From Streptomyces sp. NBC_01481 (GTDB lineage Bacteria > Actinomycetota > Actinomycetes > Streptomycetales > Streptomycetaceae), in NCBI RefSeq assembly GCF_026339995.1, contig NZ_JAPEPT010000001.1, forward strand, positions 1,917,001 to 1,981,000: 64,000 nucleotides of DNA, read 5' to 3'. Positions 41,616-51,413 of this stretch are shown piece after piece. The translations under genes were made by a program, and so were the position numbers. Under the pieces are notes generated by a model. The model searched no databases. It was not told where the DNA came from and saw nothing but the letters and a program-made list of their open reading frames with translations. Position 1 is the first letter of the stretch. Each line of letters starts with the position of its first letter.

Positions 41616-42011
41616 TCAGGAATCGGCTTTCACCGCGAGAACCGGGCAAGGCGCGCCCAGGAGGATCCGCTGCGCCGCGGAGCCCATGATGAGTTTGCCG
41701 ACCGGGCTGCGGTGCCTCAGCCCGATCACTATCAGGGAGGCTTCGGACGACGCCGCCAGGTCGAGGATCTCTTCGTCGGCGTCGCGCCCGCCGACCACCT
41801 GGCGTATCTCGAAGTCGACACCCAGCTCGGTCAGGTCCCGTCGGACGTGGTCGAGGTCTTTCTGCTCCGCGAAGGCGCGGTCGGCATAAGCGTCGCCTCG
41901 CGTTGTGTTCACCACCAGCAGGGTCTCGCCCCTGGTGCGGGACTCGTCGATTCCCGCCCGCAGGGCGGCCTCGCCTTCCGGCGTCGGTACGTATCCGACC
42001 AGTACGGTCAT
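41616..42011 (-). CDS. Universal stress protein (UspA family)
   Basis: 131 residues from ATG 42011 (AAGGAGG upstream). It has the UspA fold: TVLVGYVPTPEGEAALRAGIDESR, LLVVNTTRGD, LGVDFEIRQVVGGRDADEEILDLAASSEASLIVIGLRHRSPVGKLIMGSAAQRILLGAPCPVLAVKAD. The ATP-binding G-2X-G-9X-G(S/T) pattern appears as GLRHRSPVGKLIMGSAAQRI. Only 13 bp separate it from the tctA stop, so it may be the last gene of the tct operon. Confidence 0.9.
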   Translation of the reverse strand: MTVLVGYVPTPEGEAALRAGIDESRTRGETLLVVNTTRGDAYADRAFAEQKDLDHVRRDLTELGVDFEIRQVVGGRDADEEILDLAASSEASLIVIGLRHRSPVGKLIMGSAAQRILLGAPCPVLAVKADS

Positions 42012-42024
42012 GGCTGCCTCCTTC

Positions 42025-43524
42025 TCAGGCACTTCGCTCGAGGGCCGGACGCACGATGTACCGGCGGACCAGCGGCCAGGCCAGCAACAGCACGATCACC
42101 GTGTAGATCACGTAGGACACCGGCCCGCCCAGCAGACCGGACAGGTCGCCGCCCGACAGCTGGAGCGACCGCCGGCCCTGCAGTTCTGCGCGCGGGCCGA
42201 GGATGACGCCCACGATCAGCGGCAGCACCGGCAGTCCGAATCTCCGCATGGCGAAGCCGAGCAGGCCCAGCAGCAGGAGGAGGAACAAGTCCAGGGGCTG
42301 TGCGTTGACCGCGTAGGCGCCCATCGATGCGAAGAACACGATTCCCGCATACAGGTAGGGGCGGGGGATGCGCAGCAGCCTGGCCCAGGCAGGCGCAAGT
42401 GGAAGGTTCAGCAGGAGCAGCAACAGGTTGCCGATGAAAAGGCTGGCGATCAGCGCCCATACAAGGGTCGACTCACGCTCGAACAGCAGCGGGCCCGGCT
42501 GGATGCCGTACGACTGGAACGCCGCGAGCATCACCGCGGCGGTCGCGTTCGTCGGCAGCCCGATGGCGAGCATCGGCACCAGGGTGCCCGCCGCGGACGC
42601 GTTGTTGGCGGCTTCGGGGCCCGCCACACCCTCGATCGCCCCCTTGCCGAACTCCTCGGGGTGCTTGGTGAGTTTCTTCTCCGTGGCGTACGACAGAAAC
42701 GTCGGGATCTCCGCGCCGCCGGCCGGCATGGCCCCGAACGGAAAACCGTACGCCGTGCCGCGCAACCACGGCTTCCATGACCGTTTCCAGTCCTGTCGGC
42801 CCATCCACGGCACGCCGACCGGGATGACCCCCGCGGGCTTGCGCCGCAGATGCGCGGCCACCCACAGGGCCTCGCCGACGGCGAAGATGCCGACCGCGAC
42901 CACCACCACATCGATGCCGTCGGCGAGTTGGGGGATGCCGAAGGTGAGCCGCTGCTGTCCGGACACCGAGTCGATTCCGACGATGCCGATCACCAGTCCG
43001 ATGAGCAGCGAGGCGAATCCGCGGACACGGGACGCGCCGAGCACCGCGGTGACCGCGATGAAGGACAGCAGCATGATCGCGAAGTAGTCCGGTGCGCCGA
43101 GGCTGACAGCGAACTGCACCACCAGCGGCGCGACCAGAACCAACAGCAGGGTGCCGATCGTTCCGGCGACGAAGGATCCGATCGCCGCTGTGGCGAGCGC
43201 CTGCGCCGCCCGGCCGGCCTTGGCCATCTTGTTGCCCTCGATGGCGGTGACGACCGAGGACGATTCGCCGGGGGTGTTCAGCAGGATCGAGGTGGTCGAC
43301 CCGCCGTACATGCCTCCGTAGAAGATGCCGGCGAACATGATGAATGCCCGCGTCGGCTCCATTCCGTACGTCACGGGCAGCAGCAGGGCCACGGTCATGG
43401 CCGGGCCTATACCGGGGAGGACTCCGACTGCCGTGCCGATGGTGACGCCGATCAGCGCCAGCAGGAGGTTCATCGGGGTGACGACGTGCGCGAACCCCTC
43501 GAGCAGATGATTCAGGTTGTCCAT
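42025..43524 (-). CDS. tctA: Tripartite tricarboxylate transporter permease TctA
   Basis: 499 residues, the normal size of TctA, starting at ATG 43524. About a dozen helices; conserved family segments are visible: [81 protein letters not shown] and [41 protein letters not shown]. It is the large membrane subunit moving citrate-like carboxylates with ions. Start and tctB stop overlap (TGATG). An open frame continues upstream but is not coding. Confidence 0.93.
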   Translation of the reverse strand: MDNLNHLLEGFAHVVTPMNLLLALIGVTIGTAVGVLPGIGPAMTVALLLPVTYGMEPTRAFIMFAGIFYGGMYGGSTTSILLNTPGESSSVVTAIEGNKMAKAGRAAQALATAAIGSFVAGTIGTLLLVLVAPLVVQFAVSLGAPDYFAIMLLSFIAVTAVLGASRVRGFASLLIGLVIGIVGIDSVSGQQRLTFGIPQLADGIDVVVVAVGIFAVGEALWVAAHLRRKPAGVIPVGVPWMGRQDWKRSWKPWLRGTAYGFPFGAMPAGGAEIPTFLSYATEKKLTKHPEEFGKGAIEGVAGPEAANNASAAGTLVPMLAIGLPTNATAAVMLAAFQSYGIQPGPLLFERESTLVWALIASLFIGNLLLLLLNLPLAPAWARLLRIPRPYLYAGIVFFASMGAYAVNAQPLDLFLLLLLGLLGFAMRRFGLPVLPLIVGVILGPRAELQGRRSLQLSGGDLSGLLGGPVSYVIYTVIVLLLAWPLVRRYIVRPALERSA

Positions 43525-44057
43525 CACAGGATTCCTTGCAGCACGCCGGCCGGGAGATTGACGCCGAGCCCGATCGCGAAGGCGTAGAAGGTGATCAGCG
43601 ACAGCGCGACCGAGATCGCGAGGTTGCGCACGTAGTGCCGGTTGCCCAGGGCGAAGGCCGTTCCCCAGAAGAGGACGGACCCGCTGATCACCCAGCCGAG
43701 GGGTTCGATCAGCACCGCATTGACGGCGAAGGCGCCCATCATCAGGAGCACAGTGCGCCAGTCGACCGGGGTCGTCAGGTCGACGTCCTCGCCGGCCTCC
43801 GGTTCGCCGCGACCGCCTCGCGCGACGTCGATGACGTACACCAGCGCGACCACGAGAAGAAGAACGCCGAGGATCACCGGCAGCGTGCGCGGGCCGAGCG
43901 GATCGGTGCTGCTTGTCGAGTTCCCGGTCCGGACGGCGTCGATGATGACGAGCACCCCCACCAGGACGAGGAACGCGCACACGCCGTACTGTGCGCGGTC
44001 CCCGCCCGGTGACGGGCGGTGACTCGTTTCGTCCCGCTCGTTGACGTGCAGGCTCAT
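43524..44057 (-). CDS. tctB: Tripartite tricarboxylate transporter small subunit TctB
   Basis: 177 residues from ATG 44057. Four hydrophobic helices fit Tct[73 protein letters not shown] and [21 protein letters not shown]. The N-terminal 20 residues are hydrophilic. It partners TctA in the membrane. Its start overlaps the tctC stop (ATGA) and its stop overlaps tctA, so the three are translated together. Confidence 0.9.
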   Translation of the reverse strand: MSLHVNERDETSHRPSPGGDRAQYGVCAFLVLVGVLVIIDAVRTGNSTSSTDPLGPRTLPVILGVLLLVVALVYVIDVARGGRGEPEAGEDVDLTTPVDWRTVLLMMGAFAVNAVLIEPLGWVISGSVLFWGTAFALGNRHYVRNLAISVALSLITFYAFAIGLGVNLPAGVLQGIL

Positions 44058-45055
44058 GCCAGGCCGAGCTCTGTGAGGATGTCGGCAACAGCCTTGTCCT
44101 GTTCCGTCAGGTAGGTGGCGAACTTGTCGCCTGCCATGAACGCGTCGGTCCAGCCGTGCTTGGCCAGCTCGTCCTTCCACTCCTTGGAGTCGTGCATCGC
44201 GGTCAGCGAGTCGACCCAGACCTGCTTGTCGGCGTCGCTGATGCCGGGCGGGGCGACGATTCCGCGCCAGTTGGTGAAGACCAGGTCGATACCCTCAGAC
44301 TTCAGCGTCGGGACATACCCAAGGGCTTCGACCGCCTTCTCGCTGGTCACCGCGAGCACCCGGACCTGGCCGGCCTCGATCTGGTCGAGGAATTCACCGA
44401 AGCCACTGGCGCCGAAGGCGATCTTGTTGCCGAGGATGGCCGGGAGCAGCTCACCGCCGCCGTCGTAACCGATGTAGTTGACCTTCTTCGGGTCGATACC
44501 GACCGTCTTGGCGAGCTGCATCGGCAGAAGATGGTCCGGTCCGCCGGGCGACGAGCCGCCGCCGACAGCGACGCCCTTGGGGTTCTTCTTCCACGCGGTG
44601 ACGAGATCGTCGATCGTCTTGTACGGCGAGTTCTTGGGCACGACGATCGCGCCCGCCTCCTCCATCAGCTTGGCGATCGGTGTGGTCTGCGCGAGCGTCG
44701 CCTTCGACTTCGCGGCGTACGACGCGCCGACGACTCCCAGCCCCATCTGCATGGCCAGCTTGCCGTTGCCCTTTTCGTTCACCGTGCGCTGCAGGCCGAC
44801 CGTGCCGCCTGCGCCCGGAAGGTTGAAGACCTGGATACCGGACGCGATCTTGGTGTCCTCCATCACCTTGGCCGCGGTCCGCGCCGTGGTGTCGTACCCG
44901 CCGCCCGGGGTGTTGGGGACCATGATCCGCAGGCCGGTGACGGGCCCGTCGCTCTTGCCCTTCTCCTGCTTCTGCCCAGTGGCGCCGCAGGCACTGACAG
45001 TGAGAATCGACACGGCGGTCAGGGCACCGACGAGGGCGGCTCTTCTTGCTCTCAT
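44054..45055 (-). CDS. tctC: Tricarboxylate-binding lipoprotein TctC
   Basis: 333 residues from ATG 45055. Lipoprotein signal: [23 protein letters not shown], lipobox VSAC with Cys 23. The binding domain shows [67 protein letters not shown] and [24 protein letters not shown], a Bug/TctC-type extracellular receptor. It probably delivers a tricarboxylate or similar acid to TctAB. It is divergent from a CitA-type sensor kinase (98 bp between starts), so the two-component system probably controls it. Confidence 0.92.
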   Translation of the reverse strand: MRARRAALVGALTAVSILTVSACGATGQKQEKGKSDGPVTGLRIMVPNTPGGGYDTTARTAAKVMEDTKIASGIQVFNLPGAGGTVGLQRTVNEKGNGKLAMQMGLGVVGASYAAKSKATLAQTTPIAKLMEEAGAIVVPKNSPYKTIDDLVTAWKKNPKGVAVGGGSSPGGPDHLLPMQLAKTVGIDPKKVNYIGYDGGGELLPAILGNKIAFGASGFGEFLDQIEAGQVRVLAVTSEKAVEALGYVPTLKSEGIDLVFTNWRGIVAPPGISDADKQVWVDSLTAMHDSKEWKDELAKHGWTDAFMAGDKFATYLTEQDKAVADILTELGLA

Positions 45056-45152
45056 GGCTGGTCTCTTTCGCTTCGGGCACTCGGACGCCATGATTGTGCG
45101 ACTCGGCAGACACCCCGTCTGCGTTGTGTCAGCATTGAAGGTTGAGTTCATT

Positions 45153-46802
45153 GTGGTCGTGAAGTTTCGCCGCCATACACTCGCCGGCGAGCTGCTGGTG
45201 CTGCAGCTCGCCATCATCGTGGCGGTGCTGGTGGCGGTCGCCGCGATCTCACTGGCTCAGTCCGAAGCGACCTTCGAACGGGTGGAAGGACGCCGGGTCA
45301 CCGCGTTGGCCGAACAGATGGCCGGGAACCCATTGGCGCGCAGCCAGCTCGACCGGCCGGCACCGGGAGAGGTACTCGCCCCCCTGGTGCAGACCACGCT
45401 GACCCAGTCCGGCGTTACGTCCGTGACCGTCGCCGACGGCAGCGGCAAGATCGTCAGCTCCACGAATCCCACGACGGTCGGTGACCGGATGTCACTGGGT
45501 CCCGGAGTCGCCGAGGCCCGCGGCTGGTCCGGCGAAGTGACGCTGGACGGCTCCAGCCAAATGGTGGCCCAGGTTCCGGTGATCGGAGCGGCTCAGCACA
45601 ACCTCGGCCGCCACCTGGGGACGGTGATGGTCAGCGAGGCGTCACCGACGGCCTGGCAGCGGCTGGGCAACGCGTCGTCGTATCTGCTCGCCTACCTCGG
45701 CATCGCGAGCGGGATCGGCCTGGTCGGATCGTGGCTGCTGGCCCGGCGCACCAAGCGCCAGACCCTCGGCCTTGAGCCCCGTGAGATCGCCGGGCTGGCC
45801 GAGCACCGCGAGGCGATGCTGTACGGGATTGCGGAAGGCGTGATCGCCCTCGACCCGCAGTTGCGGCTCACCTTGGTGAACGCGGTCGGCAGGCGGTTGC
45901 TCGATCTGCCCGAGAACTGTGTGGGGATGAGCCTGGCCGACCTCGGGATCGAGGGCCGATTGCACGACGTGCTGGCCGGATCCCCCAGTGATGCAGTCGG
46001 GCGACGCGACGAGGTCGTCATACGCCGGGGCCGGGTGCTGGTGATGAACCGGATGACGGTCACCAAGGACGGCCGCCGGCTCGGCTCGGTCACGACCCTG
46101 CGGGACCGTACCGAACTGGCCCAGCTGGAACGCGAGATCGGATCGTTCCGCAGTTCCGCCGAGCTGCTGCGCGCGCAGGGCCATGAGTTCGCCAATCAGC
46201 TGCACACGATCTCCGGACTGATCCAGATAGGCAAGCACGACGATGTGGTGCGGTACGTCCGCGCGCTGAGCAGGCACCGCCAGTCGCTGGACATGACCGT
46301 GAACAGACGAATCCGCGACATGCCCGTCGGCGCTCTGCTGATGGCGAAGTCGTCACTTGCGGCGGAACGCAAGGTCGCGCTGCGTGTCTCGGAGCGTACG
46401 TCGCTCGACCGGCTGGCGCCGGAGGATTCGGCGGACGTGGCGACGGTACTCGGCAACCTCGTCGACAACGCGGTCGATGCGGCCGGGGCCGGCGACGACG
46501 ACGGCCACGAGGCCTGGGTGGAGGTCGAACTGCGGCAGGACGCGTCCAGCGTCGAGATCGTGGTGCGCGACTCCGGCCCTGGAGTAGCGCCCGAACTCGC
46601 CCACGAGGTGTTCTCACACGGGTTCACCACGAAAGCCGCCCAAGAGGGGGAGCGGGGCATCGGACTGGCGCTCACCCGGCTCGTCTGCAAGCGCCGCGGC
46701 GGCGAGGTCGCGGTGGCCAACACGCCCGACGGTGCCATGTTCACCGCTCGGATGTCCGTCGGCAGCCCGGCCGACGCGGTACCGGAAGGAGCCTCCTCAT
46801 GA
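45153..46802 (+). CDS. CitA/DcuS-type sensor histidine kinase
   Basis: 549 residues from GTG 45153 (AAGG about 11 nt upstream). Order: TM1 (about 10-32), an extracytoplasmic sensor (about 35-170) typical of PASC/Cache carboxylate sensors, TM2 (LLAYLGIASGIGLVGSWLLA), a PAS domain (AEHREAMLYGIAEGVIALDPQLRLTLVN), the H box RAQGHEFANQLHTISGLIQIG with catalytic histidine, and HATPase (N box GNLVDNAVDAA, G1 VRDSGPGVAP, G2 ERGIGLALTRLV). It senses external carboxylates. Its stop overlaps the response regulator (ATGA). It is divergent from tctCBA. Confidence 0.92.
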   Translation: MVVKFRRHTLAGELLVLQLAIIVAVLVAVAAISLAQSEATFERVEGRRVTALAEQMAGNPLARSQLDRPAPGEVLAPLVQTTLTQSGVTSVTVADGSGKIVSSTNPTTVGDRMSLGPGVAEARGWSGEVTLDGSSQMVAQVPVIGAAQHNLGRHLGTVMVSEASPTAWQRLGNASSYLLAYLGIASGIGLVGSWLLARRTKRQTLGLEPREIAGLAEHREAMLYGIAEGVIALDPQLRLTLVNAVGRRLLDLPENCVGMSLADLGIEGRLHDVLAGSPSDAVGRRDEVVIRRGRVLVMNRMTVTKDGRRLGSVTTLRDRTELAQLEREIGSFRSSAELLRAQGHEFANQLHTISGLIQIGKHDDVVRYVRALSRHRQSLDMTVNRRIRDMPVGALLMAKSSLAAERKVALRVSERTSLDRLAPEDSADVATVLGNLVDNAVDAAGAGDDDGHEAWVEVELRQDASSVEIVVRDSGPGVAPELAHEVFSHGFTTKAAQEGERGIGLALTRLVCKRRGGEVAVANTPDGAMFTARMSVGSPADAVPEGASS

Positions 46803-47473
46803 TCGACGTGCTGGTTGTCGACGACGACTTCATGGTGGCGAAAGTCCACCGGGCCTTCGTCGACCGCGTCGAGCCGTTCCGGGTCGTCGGCACGGCGAAC
46901 ACCGGCGAACAGGCGGTCACAGCCGTCGGCGAGCTGCGCCCCGACCTGGTCCTGCTCGATCTGTATCTTCCGGACATGTTCGGACTGGATGTCATTCCAC
47001 GTCTCCGGACCGCCGGCCATGACTGTGACGTCATGGTGATCACTGCCGCGCGCGAGGCAGCCGCAGTCCACCGTTCCGTCCGCCAGGGCGTGGTCAACTA
47101 CCTGTTGAAGCCGTTCGAGTTCGAAGACCTGCGCCCCCGCCTCGAACGATACGCCGCCCAGCGCAGCAGCCTGCTCGCCTCAGTCGTCAGGGACCAGACA
47201 GACGTGGACCGGGTGCTGGCCGGCACCGCCCTGCCCACATCGAGCCCTGTGCTGCCCAAGGGCATGAGCGTAGAGACCGCGGGACTCGTCGAGCGGACGC
47301 TGCGCGGTACCGACGGATCGCTGTCCGCCGCCGAGTGCGCGGCCCGGGCCGGCATTTCCCGCGTCAGCGCCCGCCGTTACCTCGAACACTTCCAGTGCAC
47401 GGGCCACGCTGAGGTGTCCCTGCGGTACGGAGCCGCGGGCAGACCCGAGCGCCGCTACAGCTGGCGCAGCTGA
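46799..47473 (+). CDS. CitB/DcuR-type response regulator
   Basis: 224 residues. The receiver domain (1-120) has acid pocket DDDFM (VVDDDF), phospho-accepting Asp in LLDLYLPD, and the conserved Thr (VITAA) and Lys (LLKPFEF). A C-terminal DNA-binding region follows (about 155-220): SLSAAECAARAGISRVSARRYLEHF, then a variable wing (YGAAGRPERRYSW), as in CitB/DcuR. ATG 46799 overlaps the kinase stop. It likely activates tctCBA in response to citrate-like substrates. Confidence 0.9.
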   Translation: MIDVLVVDDDFMVAKVHRAFVDRVEPFRVVGTANTGEQAVTAVGELRPDLVLLDLYLPDMFGLDVIPRLRTAGHDCDVMVITAAREAAAVHRSVRQGVVNYLLKPFEFEDLRPRLERYAAQRSSLLASVVRDQTDVDRVLAGTALPTSSPVLPKGMSVETAGLVERTLRGTDGSLSAAECAARAGISRVSARRYLEHFQCTGHAEVSLRYGAAGRPERRYSWRS

Positions 47474-47535
47474 GGGCGCCCCGCGTGGGCGGGCCGTACG
47501 ACCGCATCCGCTACCGCAAGCAGCTCGCACAGGAC

Positions 47536-48030
47536 CTAACGACCGGTCCGATCGAGGAGGTCGGTCAACTTGCCCCGGTGGGCGAGGACTTCGAGCTCGT
47601 CGAGGGCGTCCACCGCACGCTCGGCGGCCCCCGGGTCGCGGGCGGCGAGGCCGCTCTCCTCGAACTCGTCCTCGTCCAGCCGCAGCACCTGAGCGCCGTC
47701 CGCCGACACCCACAGATCGAGGTCCAGGTCCTCGACGACCAGCTCGTCGCCGTCCAGGACGGCGGGGCGGGTGATGTCGCAGTACCAGCCCTTCAGCGCG
47801 CCGTCGCTCGAGCTGACCTCTTTCACCGCGTACCAGCGGTCCCGCCAGTAGTGCTCGGTGAACACATCGCCCGCCTCGAAGCGTACGAAGCCGAAGTCAC
47901 GAGCCTCCTCGCCCGCCCACGGCGCGCGCACGGTCACATGGGTGCCGTCGTCCGCGAGCAGCTCCGCGGCGTAACGGATCTTGGTCCGGCCCGCCTTGAC
48001 CAGGACCACCTCAACCGAGCGTGCGGACAT
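47536..48030 (-). CDS. DUF402 domain protein
   Basis: 164 residues from ATG 48030. The DUF402 core is visible: YAVKEVSSSDGALKGWYCDITRPAVLDGDELVVEDLDLDLWVSADG, with the acidic and Asp-rich loop binding divalent metal in relatives. Relatives include FomD-like nucleoside-diphosphate/CMP-ester hydrolases. The start overlaps the end of the GNAT gene (about 20 bp), so both belong to one leftward transcript. The exact substrate is unknown. Confidence 0.83.
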   Translation of the reverse strand: MSARSVEVVLVKAGRTKIRYAAELLADDGTHVTVRAPWAGEEARDFGFVRFEAGDVFTEHYWRDRWYAVKEVSSSDGALKGWYCDITRPAVLDGDELVVEDLDLDLWVSADGAQVLRLDEDEFEESGLAARDPGAAERAVDALDELEVLAHRGKLTDLLDRTGR

Positions 48031-48931
48031 GCCGTACCTCCGTCGCGCAGATCTCGTAGCCGAACCACTTGTTGATCGCCAGCATGGGGCCATTGTCCGC
48101 GTCATTGCTGGTGAACGCTTCGGTGTGACCCGCCGCGCGGGCGCGGCGCAGCGAGTCGGTCTTGGCGAGCTTCGCGAAACCCCGCCCGCGATGAGCGCGC
48201 AGCGTGCCCGTCATGCCGGACATATAGCGGGTGCCGCCGTCCGACTGGGCCGCTGTGAAGGCAGCGACCTCGCCGTCCACCAGCACGACCGAGCTCAGCC
48301 CACGGTCGAGCAGCGGGTTGTTCCAGGTGTGGCGGATCCAGTCGTCGTAATCGTCGAAGTCCGCGCCGATGTCGCTGGGCTCGTCCGACGTGGCCTCGGC
48401 ATCGGCCCTGAACATCGGCCGCGGGTCGGCCTCGAAGTCTGCGGCGGTACGCAGCTCGACGCCCGCGGGCAGCTCAGGCAGCGGCGGCAGCGTTCCGTTC
48501 GCGAGGTCAAGACGCTGGAAGTGGGCTGGACGGGTCGGCCGGTAGCCGTGTTTCTCCGCGAAGGCCCGGGACTCCGGCTCGTCGATCACCCAGGCGTAGA
48601 CGGTCCTCGCGCCCTCGGCCGCCAGATGCTCCTCGGCGGTGCGCAGAATCAGCGCCCCCGCGCCCCGGCCGCGGTGCTCCGGGTGGACGTGCGGAGTGAC
48701 GAACGACTGACCCGGCTCACTGGAGTCGTACGCGATGCCGGCATGGGCAGTGCCGATGATTTCCCCGTCTTTCTCGGCGATCAACAGCCTGTACTTCTTG
48801 GCCGGGTTGGCGGACTCCACACCGAAGGCGACGGCTGCCGGCGTCGTCACCATGTAAGGGAGAGCGGCACGCCTGACGCGGGACACCGACGCTGCGTCAT
48901 CGGGTCGGAAATCACGGACGATCAAAGTCAT
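48011..48931 (-). CDS. GNAT acetyltransferase, tandem domains
   Basis: 306 residues with two GNAT-like halves. The first (about 1-150) has FRPDDAASVSRVRRAALP, GTAHAGI and the acetyl-CoA-binding PEHRGRGAGALILRTAEEHL. The second (about 155-306) has ELRTAADFEAD, VAAFTAA and the less perfect TGTLRAHRGRGFAKLAKTDSLRRARAAGH. Both have the R/Q-x-x-G-x-G/A P-loop. The substrate is unknown. ATG 48931 is 70 bp from the divergent GntR gene. Confidence 0.88.
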   Translation of the reverse strand: MTLIVRDFRPDDAASVSRVRRAALPYMVTTPAAVAFGVESANPAKKYRLLIAEKDGEIIGTAHAGIAYDSSEPGQSFVTPHVHPEHRGRGAGALILRTAEEHLAAEGARTVYAWVIDEPESRAFAEKHGYRPTRPAHFQRLDLANGTLPPLPELPAGVELRTAADFEADPRPMFRADAEATSDEPSDIGADFDDYDDWIRHTWNNPLLDRGLSSVVLVDGEVAAFTAAQSDGGTRYMSGMTGTLRAHRGRGFAKLAKTDSLRRARAAGHTEAFTSNDADNGPMLAINKWFGYEICATEVRHVRTLG

Positions 48932-49001
48932 GGGGAGGGACGGTACGTGCCCGCCGGGTGGCCTCGCCTCTCAATTTCCGGCGGTGAGGGAGAATCGGCG
49001 G

Positions 49002-49376
49002 GTGACCTTGAAGATCGCCATTGATGCCGATGCGGACCTGGCTCCATACGAACAGGTGCGTACCCAGATCTCCCAGCAGGCGCGGTCGGGCGCACTGCCG
49101 GTGGGCTACAAACTGCCGACCGTGCGCGGGCTTGCCGAGGAGCTCGGGCTCGCCGCCAACACCGTCGCCAAGGCGTACCGCGCGCTGGAGACCGACGGAG
49201 TGATCGAGACCCGAGGCCGGAACGGCACGTTCATCGCGGCAGCGGGCGATGCGGCCGAACGCCGGGCGGCCGCGGCAGCGGCGGCCTTTGCCGAGCAGGT
49301 GCATCGCCTCGGCCTGACGCAGGAGGCGGCGCTGTCCGCGGCGCGGGACGCGCTGCGGGCGGCGTACGGCGGCTGA
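49002..49376 (+). CDS. GntR-family regulator, YtrA-like
   Basis: 124 residues from GTG 49002. The winged helix spans 10-80: APYEQVRTQISQQARSGALPVGYKLPTVRGLAEELGLAANTVAKAYRALETDGVIETRGRNGTFIAA. The short alanine-rich C-terminus (about 85-124) is a dimerisation helix and has no effector domain, as in the YtrA subfamily. Such regulators usually control a neighbouring ABC transporter, but none is adjacent here. The gene starts divergent from the GNAT gene and ends at the hairpin at 49386. Confidence 0.86.
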   Translation: MTLKIAIDADADLAPYEQVRTQISQQARSGALPVGYKLPTVRGLAEELGLAANTVAKAYRALETDGVIETRGRNGTFIAAAGDAAERRAAAAAAAFAEQVHRLGLTQEAALSAARDALRAAYGG

Positions 49377-49385
49377 GGTCCGGTG

Positions 49386-49404
49386 CCGGGGGCTCCGCCC
49401 CCGG
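49386..49404. terminator. Hairpin terminator between GntR and AAA genes
   Basis: CCGGGGGCTCCGCCCCCGG is a perfect inverted repeat with a 3-nt loop. It is followed by accccgcgcctcaaac, the same string as in the intergenic block at 16024-16040. The two flanking genes converge. Confidence 0.7.
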
Positions 49405-49428
49405 ACCCCGCGCCTCAAACGCCACTGG

Positions 49429-50523
49429 CTACAGGTACAGCCCCGCGTCCGCGCCGTCGTGCTGGAGAGGGACCGACGTAGGGCTGTGCCCGCGGCGCAG
49501 GGCGTAGAGCTCGGCCAGCGTCGCGCCCTCACGACCGACTCCCTCCTCCGTGCCCAGCCAGGTCACCGACTCCTTGCGGGTCAGCGCCCCCACCTCGATC
49601 CGGGCCAGACAGCGGCCCGGGCGGACCACCGCCGGGTGGAGCCGTTCCAGGTCCTCGTTGGTCGTCACTCCCACCAGGACATTGCGGCCCTGGCCCAGCA
49701 GACCGTCCGTGAGATTGAGCAGCCGGGACAGCGCCTGGCCGGCGGTGTGCTTCGCCTCGCCGCGGATCAGTTCGTCGCAGTCCTCCAGGAGCAGCAGTCG
49801 CCAGCGGCCCTTCGAGGTGCCTTCGTCCTCGCCGATCGCGATGTCCATCAGGTAGCCGACGTCGTTGAAGAGACGCTCGGGGTCGAGTACGCAGTCGACC
49901 TGGCACCAGTCCCGCCAGGAGCGGGCCAGCGTTCGCAGGGCGGAGGTCTTGCCCGTGCCGGGCGGGCCGTGCAGCAGGAGCAGTCGGCCGGCGATGTCGT
50001 CCGGCGTGACCTTCATCAGCCGGTCCATCGCATCGGCCACCGGCGCCGTGTAGTTGGGCCGGACCTCGGCCCAGGTACCGGCGGCGATCTGGCGGGTGGT
50101 GCGGTGCGGGCCGCGGCGCGGCGAGACGTACCAGAATCCCATGGTCACGTTCTCCGGCTGCGGCTCCGGTTCGTCCGCCGCACCGTCCGTGGCCTGCTTG
50201 AGGACCTTCTCGGCGAGCTCGGAGGTGACCGCTGTGACCGTGACGTCCGCGCCGCGGTTCCAGCGGGAGATGAGCAAAGTCCAGCCCTCGCCCTCGGCGA
50301 GTGTGGCGCTGCGGTCGTCGTCCCGCGCTGAGCGCAGTACGGAAGCTGCCGGAGGCAGCAGGGTGGCGCCGGGCCTGACACGGTCGATGGTGGAGCTGTG
50401 GGAGTACGGTTGCTCGCCCGTCGCGAAGCGGCCGAGGAACAGCGCGTCGACGACGTCCGAAGGTGAATCGCTGTCGTCGACGGTGAGCCGGATCGGCAGT
50501 GCGTCCTGAGGCTTTGCAGACAT
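49429..50523 (-). CDS. AAA-family ATPase with DUF5925-like N-terminal domain
   Basis: 364 residues from ATG 50523. The first 150 residues form an actinobacterial-specific domain (LPIRLTVDDSDSPSDVVDALFLGRFATGEQPY, RVRPGATLLPPAASVLRSA). The AAA module follows: Walker A GPPGTGKTSALRTLARSW, Walker B LLLLEDCDELI, sensor VLVGVTTNEDLERLHPAVVRPGRCLARIE with the arginine finger. It most resembles proteasome-type or chaperone-type AAA ATPases but has no partner gene. Substrate unknown. The hairpin at 49386 follows its stop. Confidence 0.83.
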   Translation of the reverse strand: MSAKPQDALPIRLTVDDSDSPSDVVDALFLGRFATGEQPYSHSSTIDRVRPGATLLPPAASVLRSARDDDRSATLAEGEGWTLLISRWNRGADVTVTAVTSELAEKVLKQATDGAADEPEPQPENVTMGFWYVSPRRGPHRTTRQIAAGTWAEVRPNYTAPVADAMDRLMKVTPDDIAGRLLLLHGPPGTGKTSALRTLARSWRDWCQVDCVLDPERLFNDVGYLMDIAIGEDEGTSKGRWRLLLLEDCDELIRGEAKHTAGQALSRLLNLTDGLLGQGRNVLVGVTTNEDLERLHPAVVRPGRCLARIEVGALTRKESVTWLGTEEGVGREGATLAELYALRRGHSPTSVPLQHDGADAGLYL

Positions 50524-50609
50524 GCGCCCATGATCCGGCACGGGACCGCCGCGCGCACGGTGTTTTGACCGGTGGCGCGGCCCGGGCCGCGGGCCGGCCG
50601 GCTCCGGCA

Positions 50610-51413
50610 TCAGCCGACGGTCCCGCGGATCAGCCCGACGGCCCGGCGTGTGCGGCGCACCACGGCGTACCCCTTGGTGAGGGCACGGTCCTTGGCGAAG
50701 TTCCGGGCGATCGACCTCCCCTCGACGAGCCGCTCGAACTCCTCGATACCGGTGGAGCGCCGTACGGTCACCCGCTGGACGGCGTACGGCCCCTGCCGGG
50801 GCAGGGCGAGCGCGTTGCCCACGGCGAGCGACTGCGCGAAGCCCGCCGCCCGGACCGCTCGGCGCACCCGGCGGCTGGAGTAGCCGTACGGGTAGGCGAA
50901 GGAGACCGGCGCGGTGCCCAGTTCGTCGGCGACGATGTCCCGGCAGCGGGCCGTCTCGTAGCGCAGCCGGTCGTCGTCGAGCTGGTCCATCTGCGGGTGG
51001 GTGTGGGTGTGGCCGCCGATCTCCGTGCCCGCGGCGGCCAGTTCGCGCACCTGGTCCCAGTCGAGCATGGTGTCGAGCGCGCCGCCCTCGTCATGGGCGC
51101 CGCGCAGCCAGCCGGTCGAGACGAACAAGGTGGACGCGAATCCGTGCTCGGCGAGGACGGGGAGGGCATGCCGGTGCACGCCCTCGTAACCGTCGTCGAA
51201 GGTGATCAGCACCGGGCGGCGGGGCAGGGGCCGGCGCCCGCCCGACCGCCACGCGTCGCCGAGCTGTGCGGTGGTGACGGGCGTGAACCCGCCCCCGCCG
51301 AGCAGCTCGAGCTGCTCGGCGAAGGCCTCGGGCGAGACGGACAGGCCGTACGTGGCCTCGGCCGGCCGGTGTCCGACGGCGTGGTACATCAGGACGGGGA
51401 CGGGCTGGTTCAC
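50610..51413 (-). CDS. Polysaccharide deacetylase (NodB/CE4)
   Basis: 267 residues from GTG 51413, overlapping the preceding glycosyltransferase by four bases (GTGA). NodB motifs: PVLITFDDGYEG with metal-binding DD, GGHTHTHPQMD (His ligands) and the later ALDWDQVRELA and YPYGYSSRRVRRAVRAAGF. No signal peptide is obvious. It probably deacetylates an amino-sugar polymer made by the two upstream glycosyltransferases. It is the last gene of a three-gene leftward operon. Confidence 0.88.
   Translation of the reverse strand: MNQPVPVLMYHAVGHRPAEATYGLSVSPEAFAEQLELLGGGGFTPVTTAQLGDAWRSGGRRPLPRRPVLITFDDGYEGVHRHALPVLAEHGFASTLFVSTGWLRGAHDEGGALDTMLDWDQVRELAAAGTEIGGHTHTHPQMDQLDDDRLRYETARCRDIVADELGTAPVSFAYPYGYSSRRVRRAVRAAGFAQSLAVGNALALPRQGPYAVQRVTVRRSTGIEEFERLVEGRSIARNFAKDRALTKGYAVVRRTRRAVGLIRGTVG

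Noticed and set aside
43525..44088. N-terminal extension of tctA through tctB
   Set aside because: TctB occupies this region in another frame; TctA has full length from 43524.
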